From: Saccharibacillus sp. CPCC 101409 | GTDB lineage: Bacteria > Bacillota > Bacilli > Paenibacillales > Paenibacillaceae | Assembly (NCBI RefSeq): GCF_030518235.1 | Contig: NZ_JAULSA010000002.1 | Location: forward strand, 62,001 to 126,000 | Length of the DNA: 64,000 nucleotides | Direction of reading: 5' to 3' | In this document: in pieces, positions 18,681-28,239 of the stretch | Layout: each line of letters opens with the position of its first letter | Position numbering within the stretch: position 1 is the stretch's first letter | Position numbers and translations under genes: made by a program | The notes under the pieces: generated by a model | Databases searched by the model: none | What the model was told of the DNA's origin: nothing | Seen by the model: only the letters and a program-made list of their open reading frames with translations

Positions 18681-19031
18681 GCCGAGCAAGCATGAAAAAG
18701 CCCCCTTTTTGAATAGTTTTTATCCTAAAAACGCATTTCCATGCGAATAAAAGACGTTTTCCCTTTTTTTAGATGAAAGAAAGATAACGATTGCCGGATT
18801 TTTTTTGCAAAAACAGAAGCGGCGAAAAGGAATAAACAAATTACGTTTTGCAATTGACAGCCAAAAGTCGCCTGGCGCACAATGTAAGCGGGTACAGTCT
18901 CAAAACTTTTCCCGGGAAATACATTTCGATTCGTCAATTGTCCAAATGCCGGGAAAGCCGGCTGCGCGGGTCTATCCGGCGCTGACCGGCGGTCCGTCCG
19001 GTTCCGGATTCGAAGCGGGGCCGCTTTTTAT
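18681..19031. other. Intergenic stretch without a gene
   Basis: AT-richer than its surroundings. It holds a short hairpin (CGCATTTCCATGCG near 18730), a TTGACA at about 18853 with a poor -10, and a TTTCCCGGGAAA palindrome near 18905. No supported coding frame on either strand. Confidence 0.5.
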
Positions 19032-19061
19032 TTGCGCCCGATACAGGGTCTTTTTTATAAT
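19032..19061 (+). promoter_or_regulatory. Sigma-A promoter of the hydrolase-HAD unit
   Basis: TTGCGC at 19032-19037, an 18-nt spacer and a consensus TATAAT at 19056-19061, about 40 nt before the hydrolase start. Confidence 0.6.
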
Positions 19062-19102
19062 GAGTAAGGAAATCAAGCATGGAGCAGAAGGAGGAGCCAG
19101 GA

Positions 19103-19963
19103 ATGTTGACGGGAAGCAGACCGCCGATCCGGCCGTTCGAAAGCGGCGGCCGGGGCAGAAAAGGATACCGGAGGAAGGAGCGGCCCCGGCGCGGCAGACC
19201 GCGCGTGCTTACAATCTTGATCGTGCTGCTGATTGTCGCCGCAGCGGGCGCGGCCGTATACGTAGGCACGCCGTACGGGCCTTCCGCGCAGGCCAATGCC
19301 GCGCTGCGCGGCAGCGAGGCGGTGACGGTGTCGCAAAAAGAAGATTGGATCGAGTTCGAGCCGGCCGCTTCCGGCGAACAAACGCTCAAGCAGCCGGGCG
19401 TTATTTTCTATCCGGGAGCCCGGGTGAAGCCCGAAGCCTACGGTGTGCTTGCCAAAAAGCTGGCGCAGGCGGGACGCCATGTCGTCATCGTCAAGATGCC
19501 GTTCAACTTTGCCGTTCTCGGAACGGACAAAGCCGCGGACGTGCTGAAAGCTTATCCGGACGAACGATTCGTTATCGGGGGGCACTCGCTGGGCGGACCT
19601 TTCGCGGCGCGGTACGCGGCGGAGAATCCGGGCAGCGTGGACGGGATATTTTTTCTCGCTTCTTACGCGGAGTCCAAAGGCGACTTGAGCCAATCGAAGC
19701 TGCCGGCTTTGTCGATCACGGGCTCCAAAGACGAGATCCTGGATCGGGAAAGATATGAAAAAGGAAGGGCATATCTGCCTGCGGGCGCGGTATACGAAGT
19801 AATCGAAGGCGGCAGCCACGCGCAGTTCGGCAGCTACGGCGAGCAGTGGAGCGACGGCAAAGCGTCGATCTCCGCGGCCGAGCAGGCGGAGCGGACGGCG
19901 GCTTTGATCGTACAGTGGCTGGATGCGCTGCCTGCGGATACGCAGAGCGGCGGTGGGGAATAA
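19103..19963 (+). CDS. Membrane-anchored alpha/beta hydrolase
   Basis: A 286-aa protein with a basic N-terminus, one membrane helix (about residues 39-60, VLTILIVLLIVAAAGAAVYV) and an extracellular alpha/beta-hydrolase domain. The nucleophile serine is in GGHSLGG, with a likely catalytic aspartate in TGSKDEIL and histidine in GGSHAQFG. AAGGAGG 8 nt upstream fixes the ATG at 19103. Members of this group often read as alpha/beta hydrolase of unknown substrate; a carboxylesterase or lipase-like activity is possible. The HAD gene follows 4 nt later. Confidence 0.8.
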   Translation: MLTGSRPPIRPFESGGRGRKGYRRKERPRRGRPRVLTILIVLLIVAAAGAAVYVGTPYGPSAQANAALRGSEAVTVSQKEDWIEFEPAASGEQTLKQPGVIFYPGARVKPEAYGVLAKKLAQAGRHVVIVKMPFNFAVLGTDKAADVLKAYPDERFVIGGHSLGGPFAARYAAENPGSVDGIFFLASYAESKGDLSQSKLPALSITGSKDEILDRERYEKGRAYLPAGAVYEVIEGGSHAQFGSYGEQWSDGKASISAAEQAERTAALIVQWLDALPADTQSGGGE

Positions 19964-19967
19964 TAAG

Positions 19968-20738
19968 ATGCCGTTTCTAAACGTCTCCGGCCGTTCGGTT
20001 CCCTGCCGGGCGATCGTATTCGACAAAGACGGCACGCTGCTGCATTTTCTGGAACTATGGGGCGGCTGGGCCGACGATATACTGGAGCGGACGGAGTCCC
20101 GGCTGCGCGAAGCCGGCGCGGTGTGGACAGGGGACCGCGAGCGGGTCATGGGCACGCTGCGGAAGCCGGACGGTACGCTTGCGGATTACGACCGCGCCGG
20201 GCCGCTGGCGCTGGCCGCGGCCGACGAGATGACGGGCGTGCTGGCGTGGCAGCTCTACAATGCCGGGATTCCCTGGCACGAGAGCGTGGATGCGGTGCGC
20301 GGCTTCGCGCGCCTGGCCGACGAGCGGCTGGAGCGCGAGCGCCCGGTCCGGCCGCTGCCGGGTCTTGGGCGGCTGCTTGACGAGGCGCGCGGCGCCGGGA
20401 TCAAGCTGGCGGTGGCGACGTCCGACGGCACGAAGGCGGCGGAGAAGCATTTGCTCTGGGCCGGGCTGGACGGCCGGTTCGACTGCATCGCGGGACGCGA
20501 TGCGGTGCCTGCGGGCAAGCCGGCGCCCGATCTCGTGCTCGAATGCTGCCGCCGGCTCGGCGTGGAGCCGGGGGATGCGATTATGATCGGAGACGGCGGC
20601 TCCGATATGGAGATGGCCAAGCGCGCGGGCGCGGCGCTTGCGATCGGCATCGCGCCGGACGGAGGACCGCGCGGGCATCTGGAGGGAGCCGATATCATTA
20701 TCGGCGGGTACGGCGAACTGGCGGCAGGTCCCGTTTGA
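19968..20738 (+). CDS. HAD-superfamily hydrolase (phosphoglycolate phosphatase-like)
   Basis: A 256-aa cytoplasmic phosphatase. Motif I is VFDKDGTLLHF with the nucleophile aspartate, motif II VATSDG, motif III the lysine in PAGKPAPD, motif IV MIGDGGSDMEMAKRAG. An alpha-helical cap lies between motifs I and II. GGTGGGG in the end of the previous gene serves the ATG. It is translationally close to the hydrolase, but no functional link is evident. Substrate unknown. Confidence 0.88.
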   Translation: MPFLNVSGRSVPCRAIVFDKDGTLLHFLELWGGWADDILERTESRLREAGAVWTGDRERVMGTLRKPDGTLADYDRAGPLALAAADEMTGVLAWQLYNAGIPWHESVDAVRGFARLADERLERERPVRPLPGLGRLLDEARGAGIKLAVATSDGTKAAEKHLLWAGLDGRFDCIAGRDAVPAGKPAPDLVLECCRRLGVEPGDAIMIGDGGSDMEMAKRAGAALAIGIAPDGGPRGHLEGADIIIGGYGELAAGPV

Positions 20739-20838
20739 ATCCGATCGGGACGAGTCGACCGGAAGTTCGATTTTGAAGCGAAGCGAGCCGGGATGCCGCC
20801 GGCGCGCCGGAACAAAAACGGAAAAGGAGGGACCGCCG

Positions 20839-21591
20839 ATGAATAGAGACAGCGCGGACCAATTGGCGGACTGGATCGGACAGGCCGGCCGGATCGTATT
20901 TTTCGGGGGAGCCGGCACGTCGACCGAAAGCGGGATTCCCGATTTTCGTTCGGCGGGAGGATTGTATGACAGCGGATACGACGAGTTTCCGTATTCGCCC
21001 GAAGAAATGTTGAGCCGGGATTTTTTTTATCGGCATCCGGAAACGTTTTACCGCTTCTACCGCAGCCGAATGCTTTATCCGGACGCGCGGCCGAATCCGT
21101 TTCATCTGCTGCTGGCCGATCTGGAGCGCGAAGGCAAGCTGAATGCCGTAATTACGCAAAATATCGACGGGCTGCATCAAAAAGCGGGCAGCCGGCGCGT
21201 GCTGGAAGTACACGGTTCGGTGCTGAGCAACACCTGCACCGAATGCGGGGCGCGGTACGGGCTGGAAGCCGTGCTGGCCGGCGACGGCGTGCCTCTGTGC
21301 CCGGCATGCGGCGGAGCGCTCAAGCCGGATGTGGTGCTGTACGGCGAGATGCTGAACTCCGATGTGATGGAAGCGGCGGTGCGGGCGATCGAAGAAGCGG
21401 ACCTGATGCTGGTCGGCGGCACGTCGCTGACCGTGCAGCCGGCGGCCAGCCTGGTCGGCATGTTCACGGGCGGCAGGCTCGCGCTGCTGAACCGCACGCC
21501 GACGCCTTACGACGGTCATGCCGATCTGCTCGTGACCGAGCCGATGGGAGCGGTCGCGCAGCGGGTCAGAACCGCGCTCGGGTACGTTTGA
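20839..21591 (+). CDS. NAD-dependent protein deacylase (sirtuin, Sir2/CobB family)
   Basis: A 250-aa sirtuin that removes acetyl or other acyl groups from lysines using NAD. GGAGTSTESGIPDFRS binds NAD, TQNIDGLHQKAG carries the NID motif, LEVHGS holds the catalytic histidine, and CTECG...CPACGG is the zinc site. AAGGAGG 8 nt before the ATG at 20839 sets the start. It follows the HAD gene by 100 nt on the same strand. Confidence 0.95.
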   Translation: MNRDSADQLADWIGQAGRIVFFGGAGTSTESGIPDFRSAGGLYDSGYDEFPYSPEEMLSRDFFYRHPETFYRFYRSRMLYPDARPNPFHLLLADLEREGKLNAVITQNIDGLHQKAGSRRVLEVHGSVLSNTCTECGARYGLEAVLAGDGVPLCPACGGALKPDVVLYGEMLNSDVMEAAVRAIEEADLMLVGGTSLTVQPAASLVGMFTGGRLALLNRTPTPYDGHADLLVTEPMGAVAQRVRTALGYV

Positions 21592-21687
21592 AGGGAGCGC
21601 CGACCGCCGCTGTAATCGTTTTCTTGCCAATTGGAAAACAGGACGATATGATGAAAGCAGGCTTGAGACGAAAGGATGATTAACGCG

Positions 21688-22692
21688 ATGGGATACAAGG
21701 CGAGCGAAGAACGCTACGACGGAATGAAATACAACCGCTCCGGACGATCGGGACTGAAGCTGCCGGCGGTCTCGCTCGGACTCTGGCACAACTTCGGCGG
21801 AGTGGACGCATACGAGAACGGACGGGCGATTGTGCGCCGCGCGTTCGACCTGGGCATTACGCATTTCGACCTGGCCAATAACTATGGCCCGCCGCCCGGC
21901 ACGGCCGAGGAGATGTTCGGACGCCTGCTGGCGGACGACCTGAAAACGTACCGCGACGAGCTGATCGTTTCGACGAAAGCCGGTTACTATATGTGGCCCG
22001 GACCGTACGGCGAATGGGGCTCGCGCAAATATCTCGTTTCGAGCCTCGACCAGAGCCTCAAACGGATGGGACTCGATTACGTCGATATTTTCTATCATCA
22101 CCGTCCGGACCCGGACACGCCGATGGAAGAGACGATGCGCGCGCTCGATCATATCGTGCGTTCCGGCAAAGCGCTCTACATAGGCATCTCGAATTACTCG
22201 GCGGATCAGACCCGCGAAGCGGTGTCGATCCTCAAAGATCTCGGCACGCCGCTTACGATTCACCAGCCGAGCTATTCGATGATGAACCGCTGGATCGAGC
22301 ACGGACTGCAGGATGTGCTGGACGAGCACGGCGTGGGCAGTATCGCGTTCAGTCCGCTGGCGCAGGGGCTGCTCACGAACAAATATCTGAACGGCGTTCC
22401 GGGCGACTCCCGCGCGGCGAGTGCTTCCCCGTTCCTGAACCAGGAGCAGATTACGCCGGAAGCGATGCGCAAAGTGCGCGCGCTCAACCAGATGGCGGGC
22501 GCCCGCGGCCAGAGTCTGGCGCAGTTCGCGCTGGCCTGGGTGCTGCGCGGCGAACGGCTGACTTCCGTGCTGATCGGCGCAAGCCGGGTCTCGCAGATCG
22601 AAGAGAACGTGGAAACGCTGAAGCAGCTTGAATTCTCGCAGGAAGAACTCGACCGGATCGAGAAGATCCTGAAGACCGAAAGCGAGCAGTAA
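21688..22692 (+). CDS. Aldo/keto reductase (MgrA/YghZ-like, L-glyceraldehyde 3-phosphate reductase group)
   Basis: A 334-aa NADPH-dependent TIM-barrel oxidoreductase. The start MGYKASEERYDGMKYNRSGRS parallels E. coli YghZ, which reduces L-glyceraldehyde 3-phosphate and methylglyoxal. Catalytic residues are seen in FDLANNYGPP (Asp, Tyr), STKAGYYMWPGPYG (Lys) and FYHHRPDP (His). ATG 21688 is chosen because AAAGGA lies 11 nt upstream and the family begins here; an in-frame ATG at 21676 is too close to that site. It probably detoxifies aldehydes. Confidence 0.9.
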   Translation: MGYKASEERYDGMKYNRSGRSGLKLPAVSLGLWHNFGGVDAYENGRAIVRRAFDLGITHFDLANNYGPPPGTAEEMFGRLLADDLKTYRDELIVSTKAGYYMWPGPYGEWGSRKYLVSSLDQSLKRMGLDYVDIFYHHRPDPDTPMEETMRALDHIVRSGKALYIGISNYSADQTREAVSILKDLGTPLTIHQPSYSMMNRWIEHGLQDVLDEHGVGSIAFSPLAQGLLTNKYLNGVPGDSRAASASPFLNQEQITPEAMRKVRALNQMAGARGQSLAQFALAWVLRGERLTSVLIGASRVSQIEENVETLKQLEFSQEELDRIEKILKTESEQ

Positions 22693-22777
22693 GCCCGGTT
22701 CAAACCGCGGCTTGAGCGCAAGCGATCCGGCAGTTCCGAGGCGGCGCATGCAGCCGGCGCCTCGGTAATAGACAGCA

Positions 22778-22823
22778 AAAAAGTCCCGGAATTCGAGGCG
22801 TTTTTCGAATTCCGGGACTTTTT
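22778..22823. terminator. Terminator after the aldo/keto reductase
   Basis: AAAAAGTCCCGGAATTCG (22778-) pairs perfectly with CGAATTCCGGGACTTTTT (22806-22823). It is usable in both directions and also serves the convergent AraC gene. Confidence 0.9.
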
Positions 22824-22851
22824 GGTTTGTCCGCTTTTTGCGGCCGGCCCA

Positions 22852-22931
22852 GTACTTTGTCACCCTTCAAACGGTGCGAATCTCAGCCAAGCGTAACGGT
22901 ACATTCATCTGTGACAAATGTGACAAAGTAC
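22852..22931. repeat. Spaced inverted repeat with a TGTGACAAA doublet
   Basis: GTACTTTGTCAC (22852-22863) and GTGACAAAGTAC (22920-22931) are perfect 12-bp inverted arms 56 nt apart; the right arm overlaps a second TGTGACAAA just before it. It lies in the 418-nt gap between convergent genes. The rest of the gap (22932-23109) holds no supported feature. Confidence 0.6.
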
Positions 22932-23109
22932 GAATGAGGTTTTAGAATAGAAACGGATCAGGCTTGCTTGTCGAGCTATGTTTTGCAAATGCCGCGTTCG
23001 TCAAAAAGGTTCGCATGGCGGGCGGAGGTTTTAGATAAAGAGGAGGCATTCGGCTCCCGGCTCCCGGTACGCCGTTTCATGCCGGACGGCAGTCCGTCAA
23101 CGTCAACGT

Positions 23110-23970
23110 TCAGCGCAGCACCGATTCCCGATAGGCGGTCGGGGCCTGTCCGTGCAGCCGCTGGAACTGGCGCGAGAAGTACAGCGGGTCGGTCAGGCCG
23201 ACCGAAGCGGCGATCTGCTGGACCGACAGATCGGGCCGTTCGCGCAGCAGCCCGCGCGCTTTGTCGATCCGCAGCCGCAGCAGGTAGGTCACGGGCGCGA
23301 CGCCGGTTTCCTTTTTGAACATGCGCGACAGATAAGCCCGGTTGTAACCCAGACTGTGGCACATATCCTCGATCGAGACGGGATGGGCGTACTGGTCGGT
23401 CATATAGCGGATCATCTGCTTGACCGCCAGACTTCCGGCCGTATCGGCCGCCGGAACCGCCGATTCGCCGCGTACCACGTCTTCGGCGGCCGCCAGAATC
23501 AGGTGCAGATAGCCCAGGGACGCCAGATGCGCGCCGGCGCGGCGGGAACGGAATACTTCGAGAGTATCGTTCAGCAGGCTCGGAATATCCGATTCGCCGG
23601 ACGGACGGAATACCGGATGCTGCGCGGTCAAGCCGGCGGTGCGCACCGCGTCTTCGGCCAGCGGGCCGGCAAAAGCGATCCAGCGGTAGCTCCACGGCGC
23701 GCCGCGATCCGATACATAGCTGACCAGCCGGCCCGGCCGGATCAGAAAAGCGTCGCCCGCTTCCAGTTCGTACGTCTGCCCTTCGTGCACGAACGCGCCG
23801 CGGCCTCGCTCGACGACGTGCAGCAGGAAATAATCGTAGATCTTCGGCCCGATCCGGTGCTCCGGCAGCGTTTGGCTTTCGCCCGCAAACAGCACGTACA
23901 GCATGCCTTTGTCGTCGTAAACGGGGTTTGGTGCAACGGAATAGGAAAAGCCCTCGGTTTCTTCCGGCAT
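23110..23970 (-). CDS. AraC-family transcriptional regulator
   Basis: A 286-aa regulator. The N-terminal cupin domain (GDAFLIRPGRLVSYVSD...WSYRWIAFAGP) should sense a small molecule, and the C-terminal pair of helix-turn-helices contains SIEDMCHSLGYNRAYLSRMF and VGLTDPLYFSRQFQRLHG. GAGGA lies 8 nt before the ATG at 23970; 35 upstream codons in frame have no ribosome site. It is divergent from galKET with a 197-nt shared upstream region, which suggests it controls the gal genes, though the inducer is not visible. Confidence 0.92.
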   Translation of the reverse strand: MPEETEGFSYSVAPNPVYDDKGMLYVLFAGESQTLPEHRIGPKIYDYFLLHVVERGRGAFVHEGQTYELEAGDAFLIRPGRLVSYVSDRGAPWSYRWIAFAGPLAEDAVRTAGLTAQHPVFRPSGESDIPSLLNDTLEVFRSRRAGAHLASLGYLHLILAAAEDVVRGESAVPAADTAGSLAVKQMIRYMTDQYAHPVSIEDMCHSLGYNRAYLSRMFKKETGVAPVTYLLRLRIDKARGLLRERPDLSVQQIAASVGLTDPLYFSRQFQRLHGQAPTAYRESVLR

Positions 23971-24095
23971 ATGGGTTCCTCGCTTTCGTATAACCGGGCC
24001 TTTGCTTCGAGGTGAACCGCCCGGCTTTCTTTTTCCAGTATAATACGCCGCGTACCGGAAGTCACATAAGTCCATGCAATCCGCACATCGGTGTA

Positions 24096-24124
24096 TTATC
24101 AGAGTTAGCGCTATCTTTTATAAT
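24096..24124 (+). promoter_or_regulatory. Sigma-A promoter of galKET
   Basis: TTATCA at 24096-24101, a 17-nt spacer and a consensus TATAAT at 24119-24124. The weak -35 fits an activated promoter. Confidence 0.7.
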
Positions 24125-24167
24125 GAACTCGGATGCAAAACAATTAAACCCATGAGGTGATCCCCAG

Positions 24168-25343
24168 ATGGATGCACAGCAAATCAAACAAAAGTTTATA
24201 CAGAAGTTCGGCGAATCCGGCAGCGAACCGCGCGTGTTTCATGCGCCCGGCCGCGTCAATCTCATCGGCGAGCATATCGATTATAACGGAGGGTACGTGC
24301 TGCCGGCGGCGCTGGAATTCGGCACGACGCTGATCGTACGCGAACGCGAAGACGGCGTGATCCGCTTCGCTTCGACCAATCTGCCGGAGGAAGCGGAGAT
24401 CAAAGTCGACGAGATCGGGCTGCACAAAACGGGGGAGTGGACGGATTATCCGGTCGGCGTCATGGTCGAGCTGGCAAAGCGCGGTTATCCGGTGTCCCGC
24501 GGATACGAACTGCTGTACCACGGCGAAATTCCGAACGGGGCGGGATTGTCCTCGTCGGCTTCGATCGAAGTCGTCACGGGCTACGCGCTGCTGACGATGG
24601 GCGGCTTCGACCGCGACACCGTCGAGATCGCGCTGCTGTCGCAGGCCGCGGAGAACAACTTCGTCGGCGTCAACTGCGGCATCATGGACCAGTTCGCCGT
24701 CGCCAACGGCAAAAAGGATCATGCGATCCTGCTGATGTGCGACACGCTGGAGTACAAACACGTGCCTTTTCAAACGGGCAGCTGCAAACTGGTGATCGGC
24801 AATACGAACAAGCGCCGCGGGCTGGTGGATTCCAAGTACAACGAGCGCCGCGAGCAGTGCAATACCGCGCTGGAGCAGCTTCAAGGACGCAAGTCCGACC
24901 TTAAATACCTGGCCGAGCTGACGCCCGAGCAGTTCGAGCAGTACAAAGACGCGCTGACCGACGAAACGGTAGCCAACCGCGCCCGCCACGTCGTCGAAGA
25001 AAACGCCCGCGTGCTCTCTTCGGTCGAAGCGCTGTCGGCGAACGACCTGCGGGAGTTCGGGCGCCTGATGAACCTGTCCCACGACTCGCTGCGCGACCTG
25101 TACGAAGTGAGCTGCGAAGAACTTGACGTCATGGTCGAAGAAGCGCGCAAGATTCCGGGCACGCTGGGCGCGCGCATGACCGGGGCGGGCTTCGGCGGCT
25201 GCACGGTATCGCTGGTGCACGAAGACGACGTGGAGCGCTTTGTGCGCGAAGTGGGCGACCGCTACAAATCCCGCACCGGACTGCAGGGCGAATTCTACGT
25301 CTGCGGTGTCGGCGAAGGCGTGGAAGAGCTCGGCGGCAGCTGA
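24168..25343 (+). CDS. galK: Galactokinase
   Basis: A 391-aa GHMP kinase that phosphorylates alpha-D-galactose at C1, the entry step of the Leloir pathway. The substrate motif is GRVNLIGEHIDYNGGYVLP, the ATP-binding motif IPNGAGLSSSASIEV, and the third motif GARMTGAGFGGC. GAGGTGATCC precedes the ATG. It is the first gene of galK-galE-galT. Confidence 0.97.
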   Translation: MDAQQIKQKFIQKFGESGSEPRVFHAPGRVNLIGEHIDYNGGYVLPAALEFGTTLIVREREDGVIRFASTNLPEEAEIKVDEIGLHKTGEWTDYPVGVMVELAKRGYPVSRGYELLYHGEIPNGAGLSSSASIEVVTGYALLTMGGFDRDTVEIALLSQAAENNFVGVNCGIMDQFAVANGKKDHAILLMCDTLEYKHVPFQTGSCKLVIGNTNKRRGLVDSKYNERREQCNTALEQLQGRKSDLKYLAELTPEQFEQYKDALTDETVANRARHVVEENARVLSSVEALSANDLREFGRLMNLSHDSLRDLYEVSCEELDVMVEEARKIPGTLGARMTGAGFGGCTVSLVHEDDVERFVREVGDRYKSRTGLQGEFYVCGVGEGVEELGGS

Positions 25344-25398
25344 TTTTTGACGAAAAAACCTATCCGATTCCAAACCCAATTCCGAGGAGGACCTAACA

Positions 25399-26385
25399 AT
25401 GGCGATTTTGGTTACCGGCGGCGCCGGCTATATCGGTTCACACACTGTGGCGGCTTTGCTTGAACGCGGCGACGAAGTGGTGGTGCTCGACAATCTGCAA
25501 ACCGGACACCGCGAAGCTCTGCTGGGCGGCAAACTGTACGAAGGCGATCTGCGCGACAAGGAACTGCTGAAGAAGCTGTTTGCGGAAAATGAAATCGAAG
25601 GCGTGATCCACTTTGCGGCCAATTCCCTGGTGGGAGAAAGCATGCAGAACCCGGGCAAATATTACGACAACAACACCTACGGCACGCTGTGCCTGCTCGA
25701 AGCGATGAACGAAGCGGGCGTGCGCAGAATCGTGTTCTCCTCGACGGCGGCCACTTACGGCGAACCCGAGAAGACGCCGATCGAAGAAACCGACCGCACC
25801 GAGCCGACCAACGTATACGGCGAAACGAAGCTGATGATGGAACGCATGATCCGCTGGTACGACCGCGTGCTGAACGTCCGCTACGTCGCGCTGCGCTACT
25901 TCAACGCGGCCGGCGCGCACGACAGCGGAAAGATCGGCGAAGACCACCGTCCGGAAACGCACCTGATCCCGATCGTGCTGCAAACGGCGCTCGGACAGCG
26001 TCCGCATATCTCCGTCTTCGGCGACGATTATCCGACGGAAGACGGCACCTGCATCCGCGATTACCTGCATGTCAGCGATCTGGCCGACGCGCATCTACGA
26101 TCGATCGACTACCTGAAGAACGGCGGCGAAAGCGACGTGTTCAACCTGGGCAGCGGCAGCGGCTTCTCGGTACGCGAGATCATCGAGACGGCGCGCCGGG
26201 TAACGGGCAAAGAAATCCCGGTCGTCACGCAGCCGCGCCGCGCCGGCGACCCGGCCGTGCTGATCGCTTCCTCGCAAAAAGCGCGCACCGTGCTGGGCTG
26301 GAACCCGTCGCGCGAAAATATCGACACGATCATCTCCAGCGCCTGGAACTGGCATCAGTCCCGTCCGGACGGCTATAACGATTAA
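25399..26385 (+). CDS. galE: UDP-glucose 4-epimerase
   Basis: A 328-aa extended short-chain dehydrogenase that interconverts UDP-galactose and UDP-glucose with bound NAD. GGAGYIGSHT is the NAD loop, SSTAATYG carries the catalytic serine and YGETKLMME the YxxxK pair. GAGGAGG lies before the ATG. It is the second gene of the gal operon, 55 nt after galK. Confidence 0.97.
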   Translation: MAILVTGGAGYIGSHTVAALLERGDEVVVLDNLQTGHREALLGGKLYEGDLRDKELLKKLFAENEIEGVIHFAANSLVGESMQNPGKYYDNNTYGTLCLLEAMNEAGVRRIVFSSTAATYGEPEKTPIEETDRTEPTNVYGETKLMMERMIRWYDRVLNVRYVALRYFNAAGAHDSGKIGEDHRPETHLIPIVLQTALGQRPHISVFGDDYPTEDGTCIRDYLHVSDLADAHLRSIDYLKNGGESDVFNLGSGSGFSVREIIETARRVTGKEIPVVTQPRRAGDPAVLIASSQKARTVLGWNPSRENIDTIISSAWNWHQSRPDGYND

Positions 26386-26415
26386 AAAACGAGAACGATA
26401 ACGGGGGCGGCTTCC

Positions 26416-28092
26416 ATGAGCGAACAGTTGAAAAACGGAGTACAGCAAGGAACGGCGGGGGAAAAGCCGGGCGACGTGCAGCGCACGGAAACCGGTCGGC
26501 CGGAAAACGGCGAGGTATCGCGTGAACAGGCGCTGATTGCGACCGAACGCCTGACGGCTTTCGCGCTTGAAGCGGGACTGCTGGAAGCGTTCGACGCCGA
26601 TTACGGCCGCAACCGGCTGCTGGAGCAGTTCGGCTTCGACGAGCCTTACGGGGGCGAAGACGCGCTGGCGGAGAGTCTGCCGGAAGGTCCGCAGCCCATG
26701 CTGGACGCGCTGATCGATTACGCGGCGCAAACCGGCATGATTCCGGAAAATACCGATACGCAGCGCGATCTGCTCGACGCCAAATTGATGGGGCTGCTGA
26801 TTGCGCGCCCGTCGGAGATCGTCAGGGATTTCAATACGACGGCGGAGCTCGGCGGCATCGAAGCGGCGACCGACCGGTTCTACAAATGGTGTATCGATTC
26901 GAACTATATCCGCATGGACCGGGTGTCGAAAAATCTGTACTGGACGCACGACTCGGAGTACGGCCCGATCGAGATCACGATCAATCTGTCGAAGCCGGAA
27001 AAAACGCCGGAGGAGATCGCCCAGGCGCGCCTGCTGCCGCCTCCGGTTTATCCGAAATGCCAGCTCTGCCGCGAAAACGTCGGCTATGCCGGACGGATCA
27101 ACCATCCGGCGCGGCAGAACCTGCGCGTGATTCCGATAGAGCTGAACGACGAACCGTGGCTGTTCCAGTATTCGCCGTATGTGTATTACAACGAACACTG
27201 CATCGTTCTGCACCGCGACCACGTGCCGATGAAGCTGACGAAAGATACGCTGCGCCGTCTGCTGCGGTTTACCGACCGTTTCCCGCATTATTTCCTCGGC
27301 TCGAACGCGGATCTGCCGATCGTGGGCGGCTCTATTCTGACGCACGATCACTTTCAGGGCGGCAAGCATACGTTTGCGATCGAACGCGCCGTCACCGAAG
27401 CCGTATTCGCGCATAACGAATACCCGTCGGTGCGCCTCGAAGTCGTGCGCTGGCCGATGTCGGTGATCCGGCTTTCGGGCTCCGATCAGGGCGAGCTGCT
27501 CGAAGCGGCGAATACCGTATACGAAACGTGGAAAACGTACAGCGACGAAAGCGCCGGCGTACGCGCGTCCAGCGACAAAGACGGCGAAAGCGTCCGGCAC
27601 AATACGGTCACGCCGATCGTCCGCCGCCGCGAAGGCGGCACGTACGAATTGGATCTCGTCCTGCGCAACAACCGGACAAGCGAAGAACATCCGGAAGGCA
27701 TTTTCCACCCGCACCGGGAAATGCACCATCTCAAAAAAGAAAATATCGGCCTGATCGAAGTGATGGGCCTGGCGATCCTGCCGGGACGTCTCAAAGACGA
27801 ACTGGAGCTGATCGGACGCGTGCTGAGCGGCGATTCGCGGCTGCTGTCCGAAGCGGAAAGCGACGTCTCGCATCCGCTCGCCCAGCATCTGCCGTGGGTG
27901 CGGGAGCTGATCGGGACCGGCGGTTCCGACCTGACGGACGAAGCCGCGCTCGATCTGGTGCGCCGCGAAGTCGGCGCCAAATTCACCGAGATCCTGGAAC
28001 ACGCCGGCGTCTACAAGACCGACGCCGCAGGCCGCGAAGCGTTCTTCCGCTTTGTTTCCAGCCTCGGCTGGAACCGGACGGATGCTCAGTAA
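26416..28092 (+). CDS. galT: UDP-glucose-hexose-1-phosphate uridylyltransferase (Firmicutes type)
   Basis: A 558-aa enzyme that swaps galactose 1-phosphate with UDP-glucose. It belongs to the long type 2 GalT group. The active-site region is GGSILTHDHFQGGKH, where the type 1 enzymes have HPHGQ. YPKCQLCRENVGYAGRINHPARQN is typical of the group. The N-terminal 40 residues are a low-complexity lead not seen in the B. subtilis enzyme of about 513 aa, so an internal start is possible, although GGGGGC precedes the ATG at 26416. Last gene of the operon. Confidence 0.95.
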   Translation: MSEQLKNGVQQGTAGEKPGDVQRTETGRPENGEVSREQALIATERLTAFALEAGLLEAFDADYGRNRLLEQFGFDEPYGGEDALAESLPEGPQPMLDALIDYAAQTGMIPENTDTQRDLLDAKLMGLLIARPSEIVRDFNTTAELGGIEAATDRFYKWCIDSNYIRMDRVSKNLYWTHDSEYGPIEITINLSKPEKTPEEIAQARLLPPPVYPKCQLCRENVGYAGRINHPARQNLRVIPIELNDEPWLFQYSPYVYYNEHCIVLHRDHVPMKLTKDTLRRLLRFTDRFPHYFLGSNADLPIVGGSILTHDHFQGGKHTFAIERAVTEAVFAHNEYPSVRLEVVRWPMSVIRLSGSDQGELLEAANTVYETWKTYSDESAGVRASSDKDGESVRHNTVTPIVRRREGGTYELDLVLRNNRTSEEHPEGIFHPHREMHHLKKENIGLIEVMGLAILPGRLKDELELIGRVLSGDSRLLSEAESDVSHPLAQHLPWVRELIGTGGSDLTDEAALDLVRREVGAKFTEILEHAGVYKTDAAGREAFFRFVSSLGWNRTDAQ

Positions 28093-28150
28093 ACCATGGA
28101 AGCCGGCGATATAACCTCTTCATAGGGGGAAAAGAAATAAAGAGGGGAGA

Positions 28151-28178
28151 GCGGCGCATCGCATAGGCGCCGCTTTTC
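28151..28178 (+). terminator. Terminator of the gal operon
   Basis: GCGGCGC (28151-28157) pairs with GCGCCGC (28167-28173), followed by TTTT. Related hairpins recur at about 28529 and 28829. Confidence 0.75.
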
Positions 28179-28239
28179 AACGTGTCGAGAAAGTCTAGTA
28201 CCTTGTCAACACTAAAGGTAGGAATACGCTCCCCTGAGA

